A DNA stretch of 64,000 nt from Hermatobates lingyangjiaoensis (GCA_026182355.1 JAPFBL010000227.1:171501-235500), one strand, 5' to 3'. Positions 11,977 to 22,334 are shown, numbered from the stretch's first letter. Translations and numbers: made by a program. Notes: a model not told the origin generated them from the sequence alone.

Positions 11977-12336
11977 TTAACTTGGCTGATTGAAATTTCC
12001 AGAATTGAAGGCAACCCTGAATGTGTTTAATGATGAAGTCTTCATCTGTTTAATTATCCCGCTAATCAAAACTTCATCTAATTTGTAGAGTCTCATAAAA
12101 GTTGGAATGAGCGCACTTTCCACGATATTTCTTCTTCTTTCTGAAGACACATATATTAATTCATTTGCTTCATTCCAGTTAATCACATGATTACTGTTTC
12201 TTATGTGCATGAACAAGGCACTCTTTTCGTCTTCTCTTCTGATGGAATATTTGTGCTGTTTTATCCTTGTAAGAAGACCTTTGCTCGTCTGTCCAATGTA
12301 ATTTAATTCACTTGCTCTCTGACGATGTGTTAACAA
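11977..12336 (-). CDS. PLE GIY-YIG endonuclease domain, truncated (119 codons)
   Basis: About ten terminal-repeat-derived residues are followed directly by NYIGQTSKGLLTRIKQH. That is the YIG half of the GIY-YIG nuclease with the conserved Arg and His; a later VESAL segment would supply the metal-binding Glu. The GIY half and all of the RT are missing because the terminal repeat cuts in at the YIG. In PLEs this domain nicks target DNA to prime reverse transcription. With the first strand of the fold missing it is unlikely to be active. The frame is otherwise open with no internal stop. Confidence 0.7.
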   Translation of the reverse strand: MLTHRQRASELNYIGQTSKGLLTRIKQHKYSIRREDEKSALFMHIRNSNHVINWNEANELIYVSSERRRNIVESALIPTFMRLYKLDEVLISGIIKQMKTSSLNTFRVAFNSGNFNQPS

Positions 12337-12381
12337 AAGGCCTTAGAGCATTGTTTCAAAAATTGTTTTCATTGTGGTAAA

Positions 12382-12570
12382 TTAATCCATATATATATAT
12401 ATATATGTCTTGTTAAATTGTATGCCTACTTTTAATCTCACAACTTTTCTACTGAATCTCTCGATTTCTCTAATACACTTTCTCCATTTTTGTGGTACAA
12501 GATAGATTAGTTGACCAAAGTTTTTATTTACATAGTCCGACATGTTTCGGTCCTCACTGACCATTATCAA
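12382..12570 (-). pseudogene. PLE N-terminal domain start, left arm
   Basis: Reads VSEDRNMSDYVNKNFGQLI, then a basic amphipathic stretch KWRKCIREIERFSRKVVRLK and GIQFNKT, then (TA)n. This matches the K..V..L..GI.FNK.C pattern at the beginning of PLE proteins. It is cut off by the TA tract before the LLP.YTN motif that survives in the right arm. Confidence 0.55.
12391..12404. repeat. Short (TA)n between two PLE insertions
   Basis: A TA tract forms the exact junction between the right end of the 520-bp element and the left arm of the large palindrome. Confidence 0.8.
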
Positions 12571-12757
12571 GGATTATAGTTGTACAAAATCTTAAATAAA
12601 CTATACATAACTAAACATAACTTAAAAACATTTATAATTAAATTAACACTACATATTATATTCAACGCCTTAATTTTGTGATAACTAAAAATGGTTAGAT
12701 GACAAGGAGAGGTTATACACAGGCAATGGTTACCAAGTGTAGAGTTCCTTGTGCAAA

Positions 12758-13666
12758 TCACAGAGGGCAGGCAATCTCATCACATTTCTGGCTTTTCATC
12801 TTTCCTTCGTATAATTTTAAAGTTCGTCTAAATGCTTCACCTTGCTTGTTCAAGGCAGGTTGTTTCTCCATAATGAATAATGCTTCAATTATGCGTAGTC
12901 TTGTTTGGTCATTTTCCTGTTGCAGGATCCTTGTGTTATTAATTAGCATTTCTTTAGTTAACTTAATGCCATGGGAAATTAAAGCATGTTCCTTGGGTCC
13001 ACCTGAAGTGAGGTGCATTGTCAACCTTCTCGATAATGTAGTAGTAGTGGAACCGACATATGTAGATTGTAGGGACTCACAGTTCCCTGTGTTACATTGA
13101 TATTCGTACACTATGTTGGTTCTTTGGAGTGTTGACTTCTTCTGAAGGTTATTCCTAATTACCATGCTTGCTGTTGTTGAGCCTCTATAAAAAATCTTCA
13201 GTTTTAGCTGATCGTCAGGATTGAGGCATGTTGTATTGGCCGCTATTATCCCCTTTAGTACACGTTCATCTACCTTATGAGCCTCTGAATATTGATTATT
13301 ATAATATATTGTAAAAGTTGTACCTTTATTTTTGATTACATTCTGAAGATCACTGTTCCGGAGCCTGTTTATGGTACTTCCTAAGATTGAGTCAAACCGT
13401 TTGTTGCTGTAACCATTATTAATGAGGACTTGTTTAAGTCTTTCAGCCTCCTGCTCAAACAGAACCCAACTAGAGGATACTTTAAATGCCCTATGTATGA
13501 GCGTCTTGATCATTCCGTCCTTGTATCTTTCGGGGCACTCACTTCTAGCGTTTAGATGAATTCCACTGTTGGTAGCCTTCACAAAGACTGATGTATCAAA
13601 CTGCCTGGTTTCTTTATTTATTTTAATTGCAACATCCAAAAAGTTTAGGCAATTTGGATGTTGCAA
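12758..13666 (-). CDS. PLE RT thumb plus GIY-YIG endonuclease, 5'-truncated, left palindrome arm
   Basis: The 302-codon frame is open to a stop. The first nine codons cross the loop and are not PLE sequence; LDVAIKI then marks the region just after the RT catalytic core. Thumb signatures are FVKATNSGIHLNARSECP (residues 29-46), IHRAFKVSS and LINNGYS. The nuclease follows: IVYEY (185-189, the GIY strand), CNTGNC (191-196), TYVG (202-205, the YIG strand), LSRRLTMH with its Arg and His, Glu 261 in IIEALFI, and Asn 273 in PALNK. All GIY-YIG catalytic positions look intact. The RT fingers/palm, including YVDD, are missing, so it cannot reverse transcribe alone. Confidence 0.8.
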   Translation of the reverse strand: MQHPNCLNFLDVAIKINKETRQFDTSVFVKATNSGIHLNARSECPERYKDGMIKTLIHRAFKVSSSWVLFEQEAERLKQVLINNGYSNKRFDSILGSTINRLRNSDLQNVIKNKGTTFTIYYNNQYSEAHKVDERVLKGIIAANTTCLNPDDQLKLKIFYRGSTTASMVIRNNLQKKSTLQRTNIVYEYQCNTGNCESLQSTYVGSTTTTLSRRLTMHLTSGGPKEHALISHGIKLTKEMLINNTRILQQENDQTRLRIIEALFIMEKQPALNKQGEAFRRTLKLYEGKMKSQKCDEIACPL

Positions 13667-14535
13667 TTAAAATAAATAAAGAAACCAGGCAGTTTGATAC
13701 ATCAGTCTTTGTGAAGGCTACCAACAGTGGAATTCATCTAAACGCTAGAAGTGAGTGCCCCGAAAGATACAAGGACGGAATGATCAAGACGCTCATACAT
13801 AGGGCATTTAAAGTATCCTCTAGTTGGGTTCTGTTTGAGCAGGAGGCTGAAAGACTTAAACAAGTCCTCATTAATAATGGTTACAGCAACAAACGGTTTG
13901 ACTCAATCTTAGGAAGTACCATAAACAGGCTCCGGAACAGTGATCTTCAGAATGTAATCAAAAATAAAGGTACAACTTTTACAATATATTATAATAATCA
14001 ATATTCAGAGGCTCATAAGGTAGATGAACGTGTACTAAAGGGGATAATAGCGGCCAATACAACATGCCTCAATCCTGACGATCAGCTAAAACTGAAGATT
14101 TTTTATAGAGGCTCAACAACAGCAAGCATGGTAATTAGGAATAACCTTCAGAAGAAGTCAACACTCCAAAGAACCAACATAGTGTACGAATATCAATGTA
14201 ACACAGGGAACTGTGAGTCCCTACAATCTACATATGTCGGTTCCACTACTACTACATTATCGAGAAGGTTGACAATGCACCTCACTTCAGGTGGACCCAA
14301 GGAACATGCTTTAATTTCCCATGGCATTAAGTTAACTAAAGAAATGCTAATTAATAACACAAGGATCCTGCAACAGGAAAATGACCAAACAAGACTACGC
14401 ATAATTGAAGCATTATTCATTATGGAGAAACAACCTGCCTTGAACAAGCAAGGTGAAGCATTTAGACGAACTTTAAAATTATACGAAGGAAAGATGAAAA
14501 GCCAGAAATGTGATGAGATTGCCTGCCCTCTGTGA
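13627..14535 (+). CDS. PLE RT thumb plus GIY-YIG endonuclease, 5'-truncated, right palindrome arm
   Basis: Mirror copy of the minus-strand frame in the left arm, with the same 302-codon length. The only differences are in the first nine residues, which lie in the loop. The same thumb and complete GIY-YIG residues are present. Both frames start inside the opposite arm, so the annotated Met is an accident of the palindrome and not a real start. Transcription through the locus would give a 2.4-kb hairpin RNA. Confidence 0.8.
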   Translation: MQHPKSLGNLDVAIKINKETRQFDTSVFVKATNSGIHLNARSECPERYKDGMIKTLIHRAFKVSSSWVLFEQEAERLKQVLINNGYSNKRFDSILGSTINRLRNSDLQNVIKNKGTTFTIYYNNQYSEAHKVDERVLKGIIAANTTCLNPDDQLKLKIFYRGSTTASMVIRNNLQKKSTLQRTNIVYEYQCNTGNCESLQSTYVGSTTTTLSRRLTMHLTSGGPKEHALISHGIKLTKEMLINNTRILQQENDQTRLRIIEALFIMEKQPALNKQGEAFRRTLKLYEGKMKSQKCDEIACPL

Positions 14536-14718
14536 TTTGCACAAGGAACTCTACACTTGGTAACCATTGCCTGTGTATAACCTCTCCTTGTCATCTAACC
14601 ATTTTTAGTTATCACAAAATTAAGGCGTTGAATATAATATGTAGTGTTAATTTAATTATAAATGTTTTTTAAGTTATGTTTAGTTATGTATAGTTTATTT
14701 AAGATTTTGTACAACTAT

Positions 14719-14759
14719 AATCCTTGATAATGGTCAGTGAGGACCGAAACATGTCGGAC
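14719..14759 (+). ncRNA. Hammerhead-like motif (ACATGT family)
   Basis: ATCC, a degenerate core box TTGATAA, an extra T, the hairpin GGTC/GACC, GAAA (14746-14749), palindromic ACATGT (14749-14754), C, GGAC. The mirror copy is near 12535-12575 on the minus strand. The core box has two departures from CUGANGA, so the geometry is conserved better than the catalytic core. Confidence 0.35.
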
Positions 14760-14920
14760 TATGTAAATAAAAACTTTGGTCAACTAATCTATCTTGTACC
14801 ACAAAAATGGAGAAAGTGTATTAGAGAAATCGAGAGATTCAGTAGAAAAGTTGTGAGATTAAAAGTAGGCATACAATTTAACAAGACATGCATAAACGAA
14901 GGTCTGCTCCCGAAATATAC

Positions 14921-14958
<38 letters not shown>

Positions 14959-14966
14959 TTTTTTGA
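14724..14966 (+). pseudogene. PLE N-terminal domain start running into (TA)n, right arm
   Basis: Same as the left-arm copy, but it extends through CINEGLLPKYTN before the frame becomes Ile-Tyr repeats in (TA)n (about 14922-14955). It begins within the hammerhead-like motif, as expected if the terminal repeat carries the start of the ORF. No RT follows. Confidence 0.6.
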
Positions 14967-15920
14967 TGAAAATACGATCCGAAACAGACAAATATAGTTC
15001 AATTTACATATGGTCTTATGAATTAAGTGTCATTTTTTTTTAAGAAATGAGCAAGCTCTCTTACATCACATTGCTTTAGACACCATGTATAAAAGAGCAT
15101 TATAAAAACTTGTGATTATATTATTTACACGTGTCTCTTTTCAAGAAACAATCGATCAGGAAAGAATCTTTTTGAACCGATCGAACAACAAAAAGAACAC
15201 TAGTATACAACGTAATTTCCTAACATAGTGTGTAAATATTTAGGATTTAGAGAGTCTTTAAGAATATATGGTATATTGTTCAAAACAAAGACTATGCAGA
15301 TTTTATAAAAATTTTCAACACCCCTCTGGATGTAAATTATTAGTTATTCTTAAGAGAGAAAAACTCTCAATTTCCTTTTGCACTTCGAAAATAAAAACAC
15401 AAGAACGTCTTCCCCTGCGTTGTGAATCACCCATCTGAAATATATTCAGCTGTGTAATTTAATAAATTCCCATGGTTAGTTGTTAGCAGCGACTTGTCTA
15501 AGAAACTTTTGACGTAGCAAACAAAAAATTCATAGTTAGGCTAATGAGAGGGAATGATACTGTAAAAAATACTTCATTATCATATTAGTATGTGTTCTTA
15601 GTCAATAATTTGTAATGAGATATACATATTTATTTCTACGACTTATTATATAACTAATACAGGGTTGCACAACACGATAACTATAAATGTTAGTAGGGTG
15701 ACGACGTCTGTAGTTATATCTTTTTTAATTCTTTTATCAGGATTGATTTCAAAGGAAGTAAAATTTTTCATTATTCTGATCATCAATACAACAGCTGTCA
15801 AAGAAAATTCTATCAGTTTAATTATGCTTTGGTTTGTAAGCAAATAAAGAAAAATCTAAAATATATATTTGAGATGACTAACTTTAAATTGCATATTTTA
15901 TATATAAGTAAACAATATAT
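14960..15920. other. AT-rich intronic DNA, nothing recognised
   Basis: No supported feature. Confidence 0.5.
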
Positions 15921-15924
15921 CCCG

Positions 15925-16840
15925 GACTGGATCTAACCACAGAATACAGCTACCAAGGACAGCTGCCCTTCCTGGATGTCTTCAGAAATCAGACACCTAC
16001 ACATTTTAGCACTGAGTTTATAGAATAACCGTGAACTCAGGCTCAAATGTAATAATGAATGTCCAGATGAGTACAGAAGAGCCGCTATCAACGCTTGTAT
16101 AAAAAGAGGCTTTAGCCACTTCAGCGCTTGGAGTGCCTTCCACGACGAGTAAAGAAGTCCACTCAAATTCTTGTCAACAGTCAACAACGGGTACTCGAAT
16201 CGAAAAGTCCCAGCGCAATCAACAAATATTTGAACGCATGGTATGTTCATAATGAAGCGACCACAATAAATAACCCAGGAGAAATAATACATCTGAATTA
16301 TAGAGGATACACGAGGTATTTTGACAAACTTGATGAGCGGGATCATAAAAATATTATTCAGTCTCACGGTGTTATCACCAACAAAACAGGTAGAATTAGA
16401 CTGAGAGTTTACTATAAACAAAGAAAACTCACAGCCTTCTCGTTAGGAACTGAGCCGATAACGACGTCGCAGTATTGCAGAAGAGTCACCTGGTGTATCA
16501 GTAAACTTGTAATACAGGGACATGTGCTGCCCTGAAGACACGGCACGTCGTGTTGACGACTGCTAAATTATCGAGGAGTCTCACCGTACATCTGACAACA
16601 AGCGCTCTGAAGAACTACACAGAACAAATCCATAACACTGCCCTAACTAGGGAAATGCTAGTCAAGGTGACAGTAGTATTAAGATCAGAAAGAAATAATA
16701 GCTACCTCCATATTCTTGCAGCGTTATCCATTAAAGATATTCATCCCTCAATAAATATCCAATCTAATGCTAATTCCATAATACCAAACTATCGAAGCTT
16801 CGATAGTTTATTCAAAACAGTGAAGGAAACCAATAGCTGA
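15925..16840 (+). pseudogene. Decayed PLE: RT thumb and GIY-YIG with frameshifts
   Basis: Read across several frames: TTEYSYQGQLPFLDVFRN, then STEFIE, NNECPDEYRRAAINA and LVNNGYSN equivalents (thumb), then a stop-broken middle. The intact tail has LSRSLTVHLTT, ILAALSI (Glu replaced by Ala) and HPSINIQ. It aligns in order with the 302-codon copies at 12.8-14.5 kb but is highly diverged. In-frame stops follow STEFIE and the GIY-YIG is split by a frameshift near 16550. The 3' untranslated end and a hammerhead-like motif follow at 16.97-17.2 kb, and a partial N-terminus follows that, giving the PLE order body, LTR, next-unit start. Confidence 0.7.
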
Positions 16841-17166
16841 TTAGGCCTGGATCAGCTGAACAACAGTCTTGCAACCTCCACCTCAGAGGGTTTTTTGAAT
16901 TTTCACCGCAACTACTGGGCATTAGCTTATTGTGCTTACTCTTCACCGGAGTTATTTTTTTAATCACATATAGAGTAGAGTGATTAATATAAGCTTAAGT
17001 TCTAAAAGCGTTTTTTTTTAACAGAACATAAAATTATTATCAGTATTTTTACCAATTTTAAAATGTTTATTGTTGCTAGAGCTTATGAAATATTCACTGT
17101 TCAGTTCACTTTATTCTTGGTTTACTTTAATTATTTATTACTTATTGTTGTTACCTATTTGCTTTA

Positions 17167-17201
17167 CCTGATGATGATTAGTTATAATCGAAAGCTTGTA
17201 T
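17167..17201 (+). ncRNA. Hammerhead-like motif (AGCT family)
   Basis: Core box CTGATGA, an extra T, the hairpin GATT/AATC, GAAA, palindromic AGCT, then T. The core and hairpin are perfect. I see no convincing stem I. It lies between the PLE body (15.9-16.8 kb) and the N-terminal fragment at 17.35-17.44 kb, the position expected for a PLE terminal repeat. Confidence 0.45.
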
Positions 17202-17329
17202 TTTATTCATTAGATATCATACTGTATTATTATTTTAACTGAAGTGTCAAGTTATTGTACCAATAAGTGTGCTTAATATGTCCTAAGGATAACTTCTTTG
17301 AAAATTTCCCTCCACACAACGTAAAATAG

Positions 17330-17442
17330 TCAGGAGACTAGAGCACACTTGCATAAATGTCGTGAATGCGGAAGCTGCAGTGTACTTCAATAAAATATGT
17401 TTAAAAGAAAATCTGCAGCCAATTTATACAAATAAATAATAG
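17330..17442 (+). pseudogene. PLE N-terminal fragment
   Basis: Reads VNAEAAVYFNKICLKENLQP, then IYTNK and two stops. Same motif as at 2.9, 41.9, 42.5 and 57.5 kb. Here there is no (TA)n after YTN, so the microsatellite is not an intrinsic part of the gene. Confidence 0.6.
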
Positions 17443-17704
17443 TGTAACATTGTTCTTATAACAGTATAGAATTGTTAACTATCACATAAAATAAATACTG
17501 TACGCGATGAGGACGGCTTACTGTAGAAAATGTAGGAATCAGTCGAAAATCCTTAATTACCTGACCTCATATACCTTAAACTAACAGTTTAATTGGCTTC
17601 AAATCTTAATAAAAAAAGTGATAACACAAGTTTTAATGTGTTATATATATTATATATATAATCAATATATATAATAATAATAGCATGTATATCTATATAC
17701 ACAT

Positions 17705-17838
17705 GTATAATCACAGAGTGATTATATAAGCTTGTGATTTAGAAGTATTTTTTTAGTAGAACATAAAATTGTTATCAATGTTTTTACCGATTTTAAATAT
17801 TTATTGTTCCTAGTGTTTATGAAATATTCACTATAAGG
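17705..17838 (+). repeat. PLE terminal-repeat relic directly upstream of the Ig exon
   Basis: Matches 16972-17102 (for example ACATAAAATTGTTATCA, TTTTTACCGATTTTAAA and GTTTATGAAATATTCACT) with moderate divergence. It ends about 20 bp before the splice acceptor at 17858, so the branch-point region of this acceptor may be transposon-derived. Confidence 0.65.
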
Positions 17839-17858
17839 TATGTGTGATTTCTGTTTAG

Positions 17859-18066
17859 GTGGCCTGGTTACGTGTTGACACGCAGACAATCCTGACCATC
17901 CACAGTCATGTCATCACAAAGAATCACCGGATAGGAGTGACTCATTCGGACCACAGAACGTGGTACCTGCACATCAAAGACATCCGCGAGGCGGACCGTG
18001 GCTGGTACATGTGCCAGATCAACACCGACCCTATGAAGAGTCAGGTCGGCTTTCTTGACGTTGTTG
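17859..18066 (+). CDS. Internal exon: second half of Ig domain 1 of a DIP/lachesin-like protein
   Basis: The exon opens at a TTTAG acceptor (AG at 17857-17858) and ends at a GTATGT donor. It encodes 69 residues plus one base. Visible Ig V-type landmarks are VAWLRVDTQTILTIH at the start, then WYLHI, and the diagnostic D-R-G-W-Y-M-C-Q motif carrying the second Ig cysteine, followed by NTDPM. These are hallmarks of the insect DIP/lachesin/IgLON-like cell-adhesion proteins, which are secreted or GPI/membrane-anchored and bind partners at neuronal contacts. The reading frame ends G-F-L-D-V-V plus g, and the exon at 57026 completes the next Val codon, so the pairing is directly supported. The first half of this Ig domain, with cysteine 1, must lie on an exon upstream of the window. 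Which DIP paralogue it is cannot be decided. Confidence 0.9.
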
Positions 18067-20489
18067 GTATGTAAGCCTTTATTTTTTTCCTTTTTTTTAT
18101 ATAATTTTTTATACACAGGCTGTAAATATTTATCATGTGTCACATACATTTACAAATCCTCAATATGGCGCTTTAAATAAATGTAAAGTGTTAAACAAAA
18201 CTTTCGATTAGGTTGGTTAAACTTGTATAGTTTAAAATTAAAATTCAAAGAAAGTTTGTAAGACTAAAAAATATGTACGCATATTTCAGAACAATGATCG
18301 ATATTGTTTTTCTAGGCAATATCAGTCTGTAAGGCTGAAACAAGTTTAAGTATGACTAGTCTGTCAGTTGAACTAAAACCATAATAATTACCATACAATG
18401 CAAGTATAGACGCACATACACAGTGTGTGGGAGAGAGAGCGAGTGATAAAAGAGTCTAATGGAATAGACAAAGTGAGCGTTAGGGATGAAAGGGCGGAAA
18501 ACAGGTAGAAGGTGTTAATCACATATAATTGCAACCACCAGATATAGAATCATTTAATTAAAAAAAAATGTATTTTTTAAGGTAAATATATGCATTCCAC
18601 ATCCAAAAAATTAAGTAATACCATGATTTCTTATGACTCAGTAAAATAACAGAAATAAATATTTTCACAATTATAAATTTTTTTTCTGAGAATTTGTATA
18701 TAATGCTGAATAAGATGTGATTGCGCTATTTGTCTATGCGTAGTATTCATTTCACTGGTAAATTTATAACAGAATGTATGCATACGAAGAATGTTTAATA
18801 AAGCAATACCTTTCATTAAAGTATCATGGAGGGAAATACTCTTTCAAAATTGCTTGAATAGCATTCCATCAATTCAGTTCTGTAAGACTGCATGTAGCAT
18901 TTGATCTAGTTATTATAGGCACATAACATATTTCTATTTAAATAAACTTAGTCGACTACACAAGCCGTGTTACCTAACATCCTTACAACTGAGAGGGCGA
19001 TGAACTCCCTCAGATAAATAAATAAACGGCATACAACTTAATATCAAGCTTAAAAATAACATTGCATATTTTAACATATTTGGAAAAGAAATTATGTAGT
19101 TGTTAAGTGAATGCAGAAATATTAAATATTGTAATTATTAAGTTAGTTATTGTAATCACTAATACCTATGACCATTATAACCAAGGTCCAGATAACTCGT
19201 GACGTGTATAGTGAAAGTAGATGAATTAAGTTTGAATCATATTTATTATGATGCTTTGCTATTATGATTTCAATAATTTACTATATGATTTTAACCTTGC
19301 CGTGTAGAGCAGAACACATGGATATTTCTGCGTGGAGTGCTTTTGTGGTATCAACTGCGTTTTAATGACGAGGTAGACGAAATATTTCTCATCATTATCT
19401 GTGTTTTAATGAGGTAGGCTTCGACAAACATCAAAAACTAGAGCATAAAGTCAAGAGACACTGACAAACTGATAATTAAATGATAAAGTATACAAAACAA
19501 AATCAGAAGCGAAAAAGAACAGAAATATTTTCAAAGAAGTAAGAATTAGAATGCAAAAAAAGAATAAAAGGAAGGGAAAGAAAACATAGATTAAGCCATT
19601 CTAAACCGATGACACAGCCCTAAAACTAGCGAACACCAGGATATGACATTAGCACTCTAACTGACAGAAAAAATGTTGCATAACCCTGATGGGAACAGAT
19701 GCCAAACATTTCGGTACCCACACGAAGGAACAAAAGATCCCATTGTATGTTTCACAGCTTCTTCAATGAAGAAAACAACCCTGGCAGATTAAAAAAACCT
19801 CTCCTCACAATTACAACAAAGTGAAAGCATATTGGGGGTTCTACTATCGAATAACCAGTAGGCAATTTATTTCTAAACATGACCAGACAGATTTCAATAT
19901 ATCCTGTTGTCAGAACAATGAATCCGTTAAACTGTTCAATATTGAAACAGAATTGTACTTTATATACATATATTTAAAAAATATTCTAAAACTTTTGGAA
20001 AAAAAACCTAAAAAGCAATCAAGACACGAATGAGTCAGGAGGAATGATTGAAAAATTATTTATTAAAAGCTTTACTGCTAACAAAAAGGATATTGAATTT
20101 TGATCAAAAAACGAGATACGGTGGATAGATTGATTTGAAAAATTATTTGTAGAGAAGAAAAATATTCATATATTCATGCTATATCTGGTATCCTTCTGAA
20201 TTATCGCTATCTAATGTTGTCGTTTTGCTGTAGGCGAATCAATCTGTTTAATTAAATTTACCTTAAGCATTTTAAACAGCATAACATTATCTGATTCAGA
20301 AAAAATAAAGCAACTTCTAATAATTATGACAGTACTTCTTTTTAATACAATTTAACCAATTTACCATTTAGATTTATTCCTTTTAATTATTGTACTTTTG
20401 TTATGTGATCCTAATGGAAGTTCAAAGAGTCCATCAAAATTTAGAGTATTAATGATGACTAAAATAATAAAATAAAACTATCAAAAGAA

Positions 20490-20490
<1 letters not shown>
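18067..20490. other. AT-rich intron, nothing recognised
   Basis: No coding or structured repeat seen apart from a short GA-rich patch near 18430. Confidence 0.5.

Positions 20491-20491
<1 letters not shown>

Positions 20492-20534
<43 letters not shown>
20492..20534. repeat. (TA)n microsatellite
   Basis: About 21 TA units; no recognisable PLE piece directly beside it. Confidence 0.9.
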
Positions 20535-20537
<3 letters not shown>

Positions 20538-20835
20538 ATATAAAAAACAATCAGACAATAAGGTAAGCAAACAAATAACACAACATATGAAACTTACTCG
20601 TTAAGAGAAGAAATGTTGCACTGTACAAATACATCAGAGTTCTTGCATCTAGACAGTCCCGCAGTCAACACGATATGAAGTACCCAAGAAGTCTGTAATA
20701 GAAAGGAAGAGGTAGTAATCAAAATATTTCAAAGTAAAAAGGAATATGATTAATGTAAAAAGGAGGAAATAAAATTAAATAATTAACAAGAAACACTCAC
20801 ACATATAGCAATGGTCATACACACATATACACGAA

Positions 20836-20842
20836 TACACAC

Positions 20843-20937
<95 letters not shown>
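20836..20937. repeat. (CA)n microsatellite, about 100 bp
   Basis: Nearly pure CA from about 20843, flanked by degenerate ACACAT. It could form Z-DNA. Confidence 0.95.
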
Positions 20938-21184
20938 ACACACATATATATGTACTCTTGTTAAGTTCTTGACTCTTTATTTAACACAGAAATTAGTAAG
21001 TTTGTTTTTGAATCCTTAAACTTGTTTGTTTGGTATTTAAATTGAATACGCTGTATCGATGTAGAAAAATAAGCTCCGAGACCTTCTAAACTATCTCGTC
21101 AGAGAGCTACTACAAATAAATAAATATATAACTTTAAATTACACAAAGCACGACACAGAAAAGAGAATACAAAGAAAACTTACA

Positions 21185-21224
21185 GAATTCAATATTTCGA
21201 ACTGTTGTTCGTCATCAGGAGAGT
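21185..21224 (-). ncRNA. Hammerhead-like motif (ATAT family), perfect stem II
   Basis: On the minus strand: core box CTGATGA, an extra C, the hairpin GAAC-AACA-GTTC (4-bp stem, tetraloop), GAAA, ATAT, T. The core is canonical. Stem I is weak (CTC with GAA only). Confidence 0.45.
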
Positions 21225-21361
21225 AGACTAGTAGAGAGGACGAAGTGAGAGAGATCTCCCCACGTCAAAGAACGGAGCGCGAAACTAATATAAATATAAA
21301 TAAATAAATATATATATATATATATATATAAATTAATAATTAATAAGAGTTGGGTTTTTGA

Positions 21362-21404
21362 CTCTGATAAAGACCGCTTGTTACGGTTGAAAGATCTTAG
21401 TCTT
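21362..21404 (+). ncRNA. Hammerhead-like motif (AGATCT family), mutated core
   Basis: Same layout as 3217-3258, but the core box is CTGATAA (G8 replaced by A), which would abolish hammerhead activity. Confidence 0.4.
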
Positions 21405-21431
21405 GTTTTCCCATTTCTTATTGTGTTTTGA

Positions 21432-21444
21432 TCATGTATGTGTG

Positions 21445-21480
<36 letters not shown>

Positions 21481-21545
21481 GTGTATGTGTATGTGTGTAT
21501 GTATGTGTGTGTGATGAGGAGAGAGAGAGTGTGTGTGTGTGTGTT
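21432..21545. repeat. (TG)n/(TATG)n microsatellite
   Basis: Imperfect TG and TATG repeats with a short GA run near 21515-21530. Confidence 0.9.
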
Positions 21546-21549
21546 GGTG

Positions 21550-22330
21550 TTATAAACCAAAATATAATGTTAGACCGAATTGGAAGTTAGAAATAACTAC
21601 AGGTCTATCATTGTTTATATTAATAGATTCAATAGGATGGTTGGAATCATAACGAAAAACTAACATCTTCCGACCAGTTTCGGATGTAATCATCTAGGTT
21701 CTAACTAACTGGGCAACTAGATCATACTTTCTACATGCTTTGATTGATATTGATGGAAAGAAATGAGTTTTAAGACGAATAAGCGAACAAAAAAGTCGTT
21801 CATGTTTTGTGCATGAATAGAGAGAATGGTGATTTCTCTTTCACTTAGTAAACGTAAAGATTTACTAGTCAATTCCTTTAGATCCCAGCTCTCTGTTTTC
21901 CACTCATTTAATGTCCCTACTTACTAACAGTGCACATAAAGAAGGCTTCTCACAAAATGATATTCATATCCTTACCTCTTCCAAACCTCACTAACATATA
22001 TTTTATATAGCACTAAAAGTCATAAACCTTTCAAACCTCTTCATTGTGAACCTTTTCGTTGTGAACCCATTCTCTCTTTCCATGGTAGTCTTAATGAAAT
22101 ACTTTTTACTTGTTAACTACTACTTACAACCTCCATAAACTACCTTGAGAAACCAATATATCTACCTCCAGAAACTTTGATACTAAAATTAAACTAATAA
22201 AAAAGGAATGACGGGTGGGTGCTAGCTAGTCTGACGTTATCTCTATCAGTTTTTATCTCCATGTGTTGCGAACTGCCTCTTATATATTTCTAGTCATATT
22301 CTATTTCCTCTTTACTGTTATTTTGTGTTG
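21550..22330. other. Intronic DNA, nothing recognised
   Basis: No supported coding feature. Confidence 0.5.
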
Positions 22331-22334
22331 TTAT

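Larger units (their letters stand above)
11871..12390 (-). mobile_element. 520-bp PLE-derived element with 86-bp terminal inverted repeats
   Basis: The left end 11871-11956 and the right end 12305-12390 are near-perfect reverse complements (coordinates sum to 24261). (TA)n lies about 40 bp to the left and directly to the right. The interior encodes only a GIY-YIG domain on the minus strand. Each inverted repeat contains the AGGCCT hammerhead-like motif. I see no RT, so mobility, if any, would depend on a full-length relative. Confidence 0.75.
12405..14889. mobile_element. Giant near-perfect PLE palindrome (arms about 1.24 kb)
   Basis: The left arm 12405-13640 and right arm 13653-14889 are reverse complements around a 12-nt loop (13641-13652). 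The encoded proteins are identical over more than 290 residues, and the arms appear to differ by one A/T indel (near 12625 / 14668). Each arm, read outward from the centre, has RT thumb, GIY-YIG, untranslated end, hammerhead-like core, then the N-terminal start of the next PLE unit. So each arm is a 5'-truncated PLE ending in a terminal repeat, joined head-to-head at its truncated end. The near-identity means a recent origin, gene conversion, or assembly duplication. Confidence 0.85.
21060..21430. repeat. Cluster of solo PLE termini of three families
   Basis: Minus-strand relic at 21075-21115 (CTCTCTGACGAG), minus-strand motif at 21185-21224 (CTGATGACGAAC), and a + strand AGATCT-family arm at 21350-21430 next to (TA)n (21309-21329). 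Confidence 0.6.

Noticed and set aside
12699..13100. 133-codon + strand ORF (and its mirror at 14193-14594)
   Set aside because: Antisense shadow of the PLE GIY-YIG ORF, present twice because of the palindrome.
15933..16421. 162-codon minus-strand ORF
   Set aside because: Antisense shadow of the decayed PLE, which reads recognisably on the + strand across frames.
17868..18149. 93-codon minus-strand ORF
   Set aside because: Antisense of the Ig exon, whose + strand has Ig motifs and splice signals.
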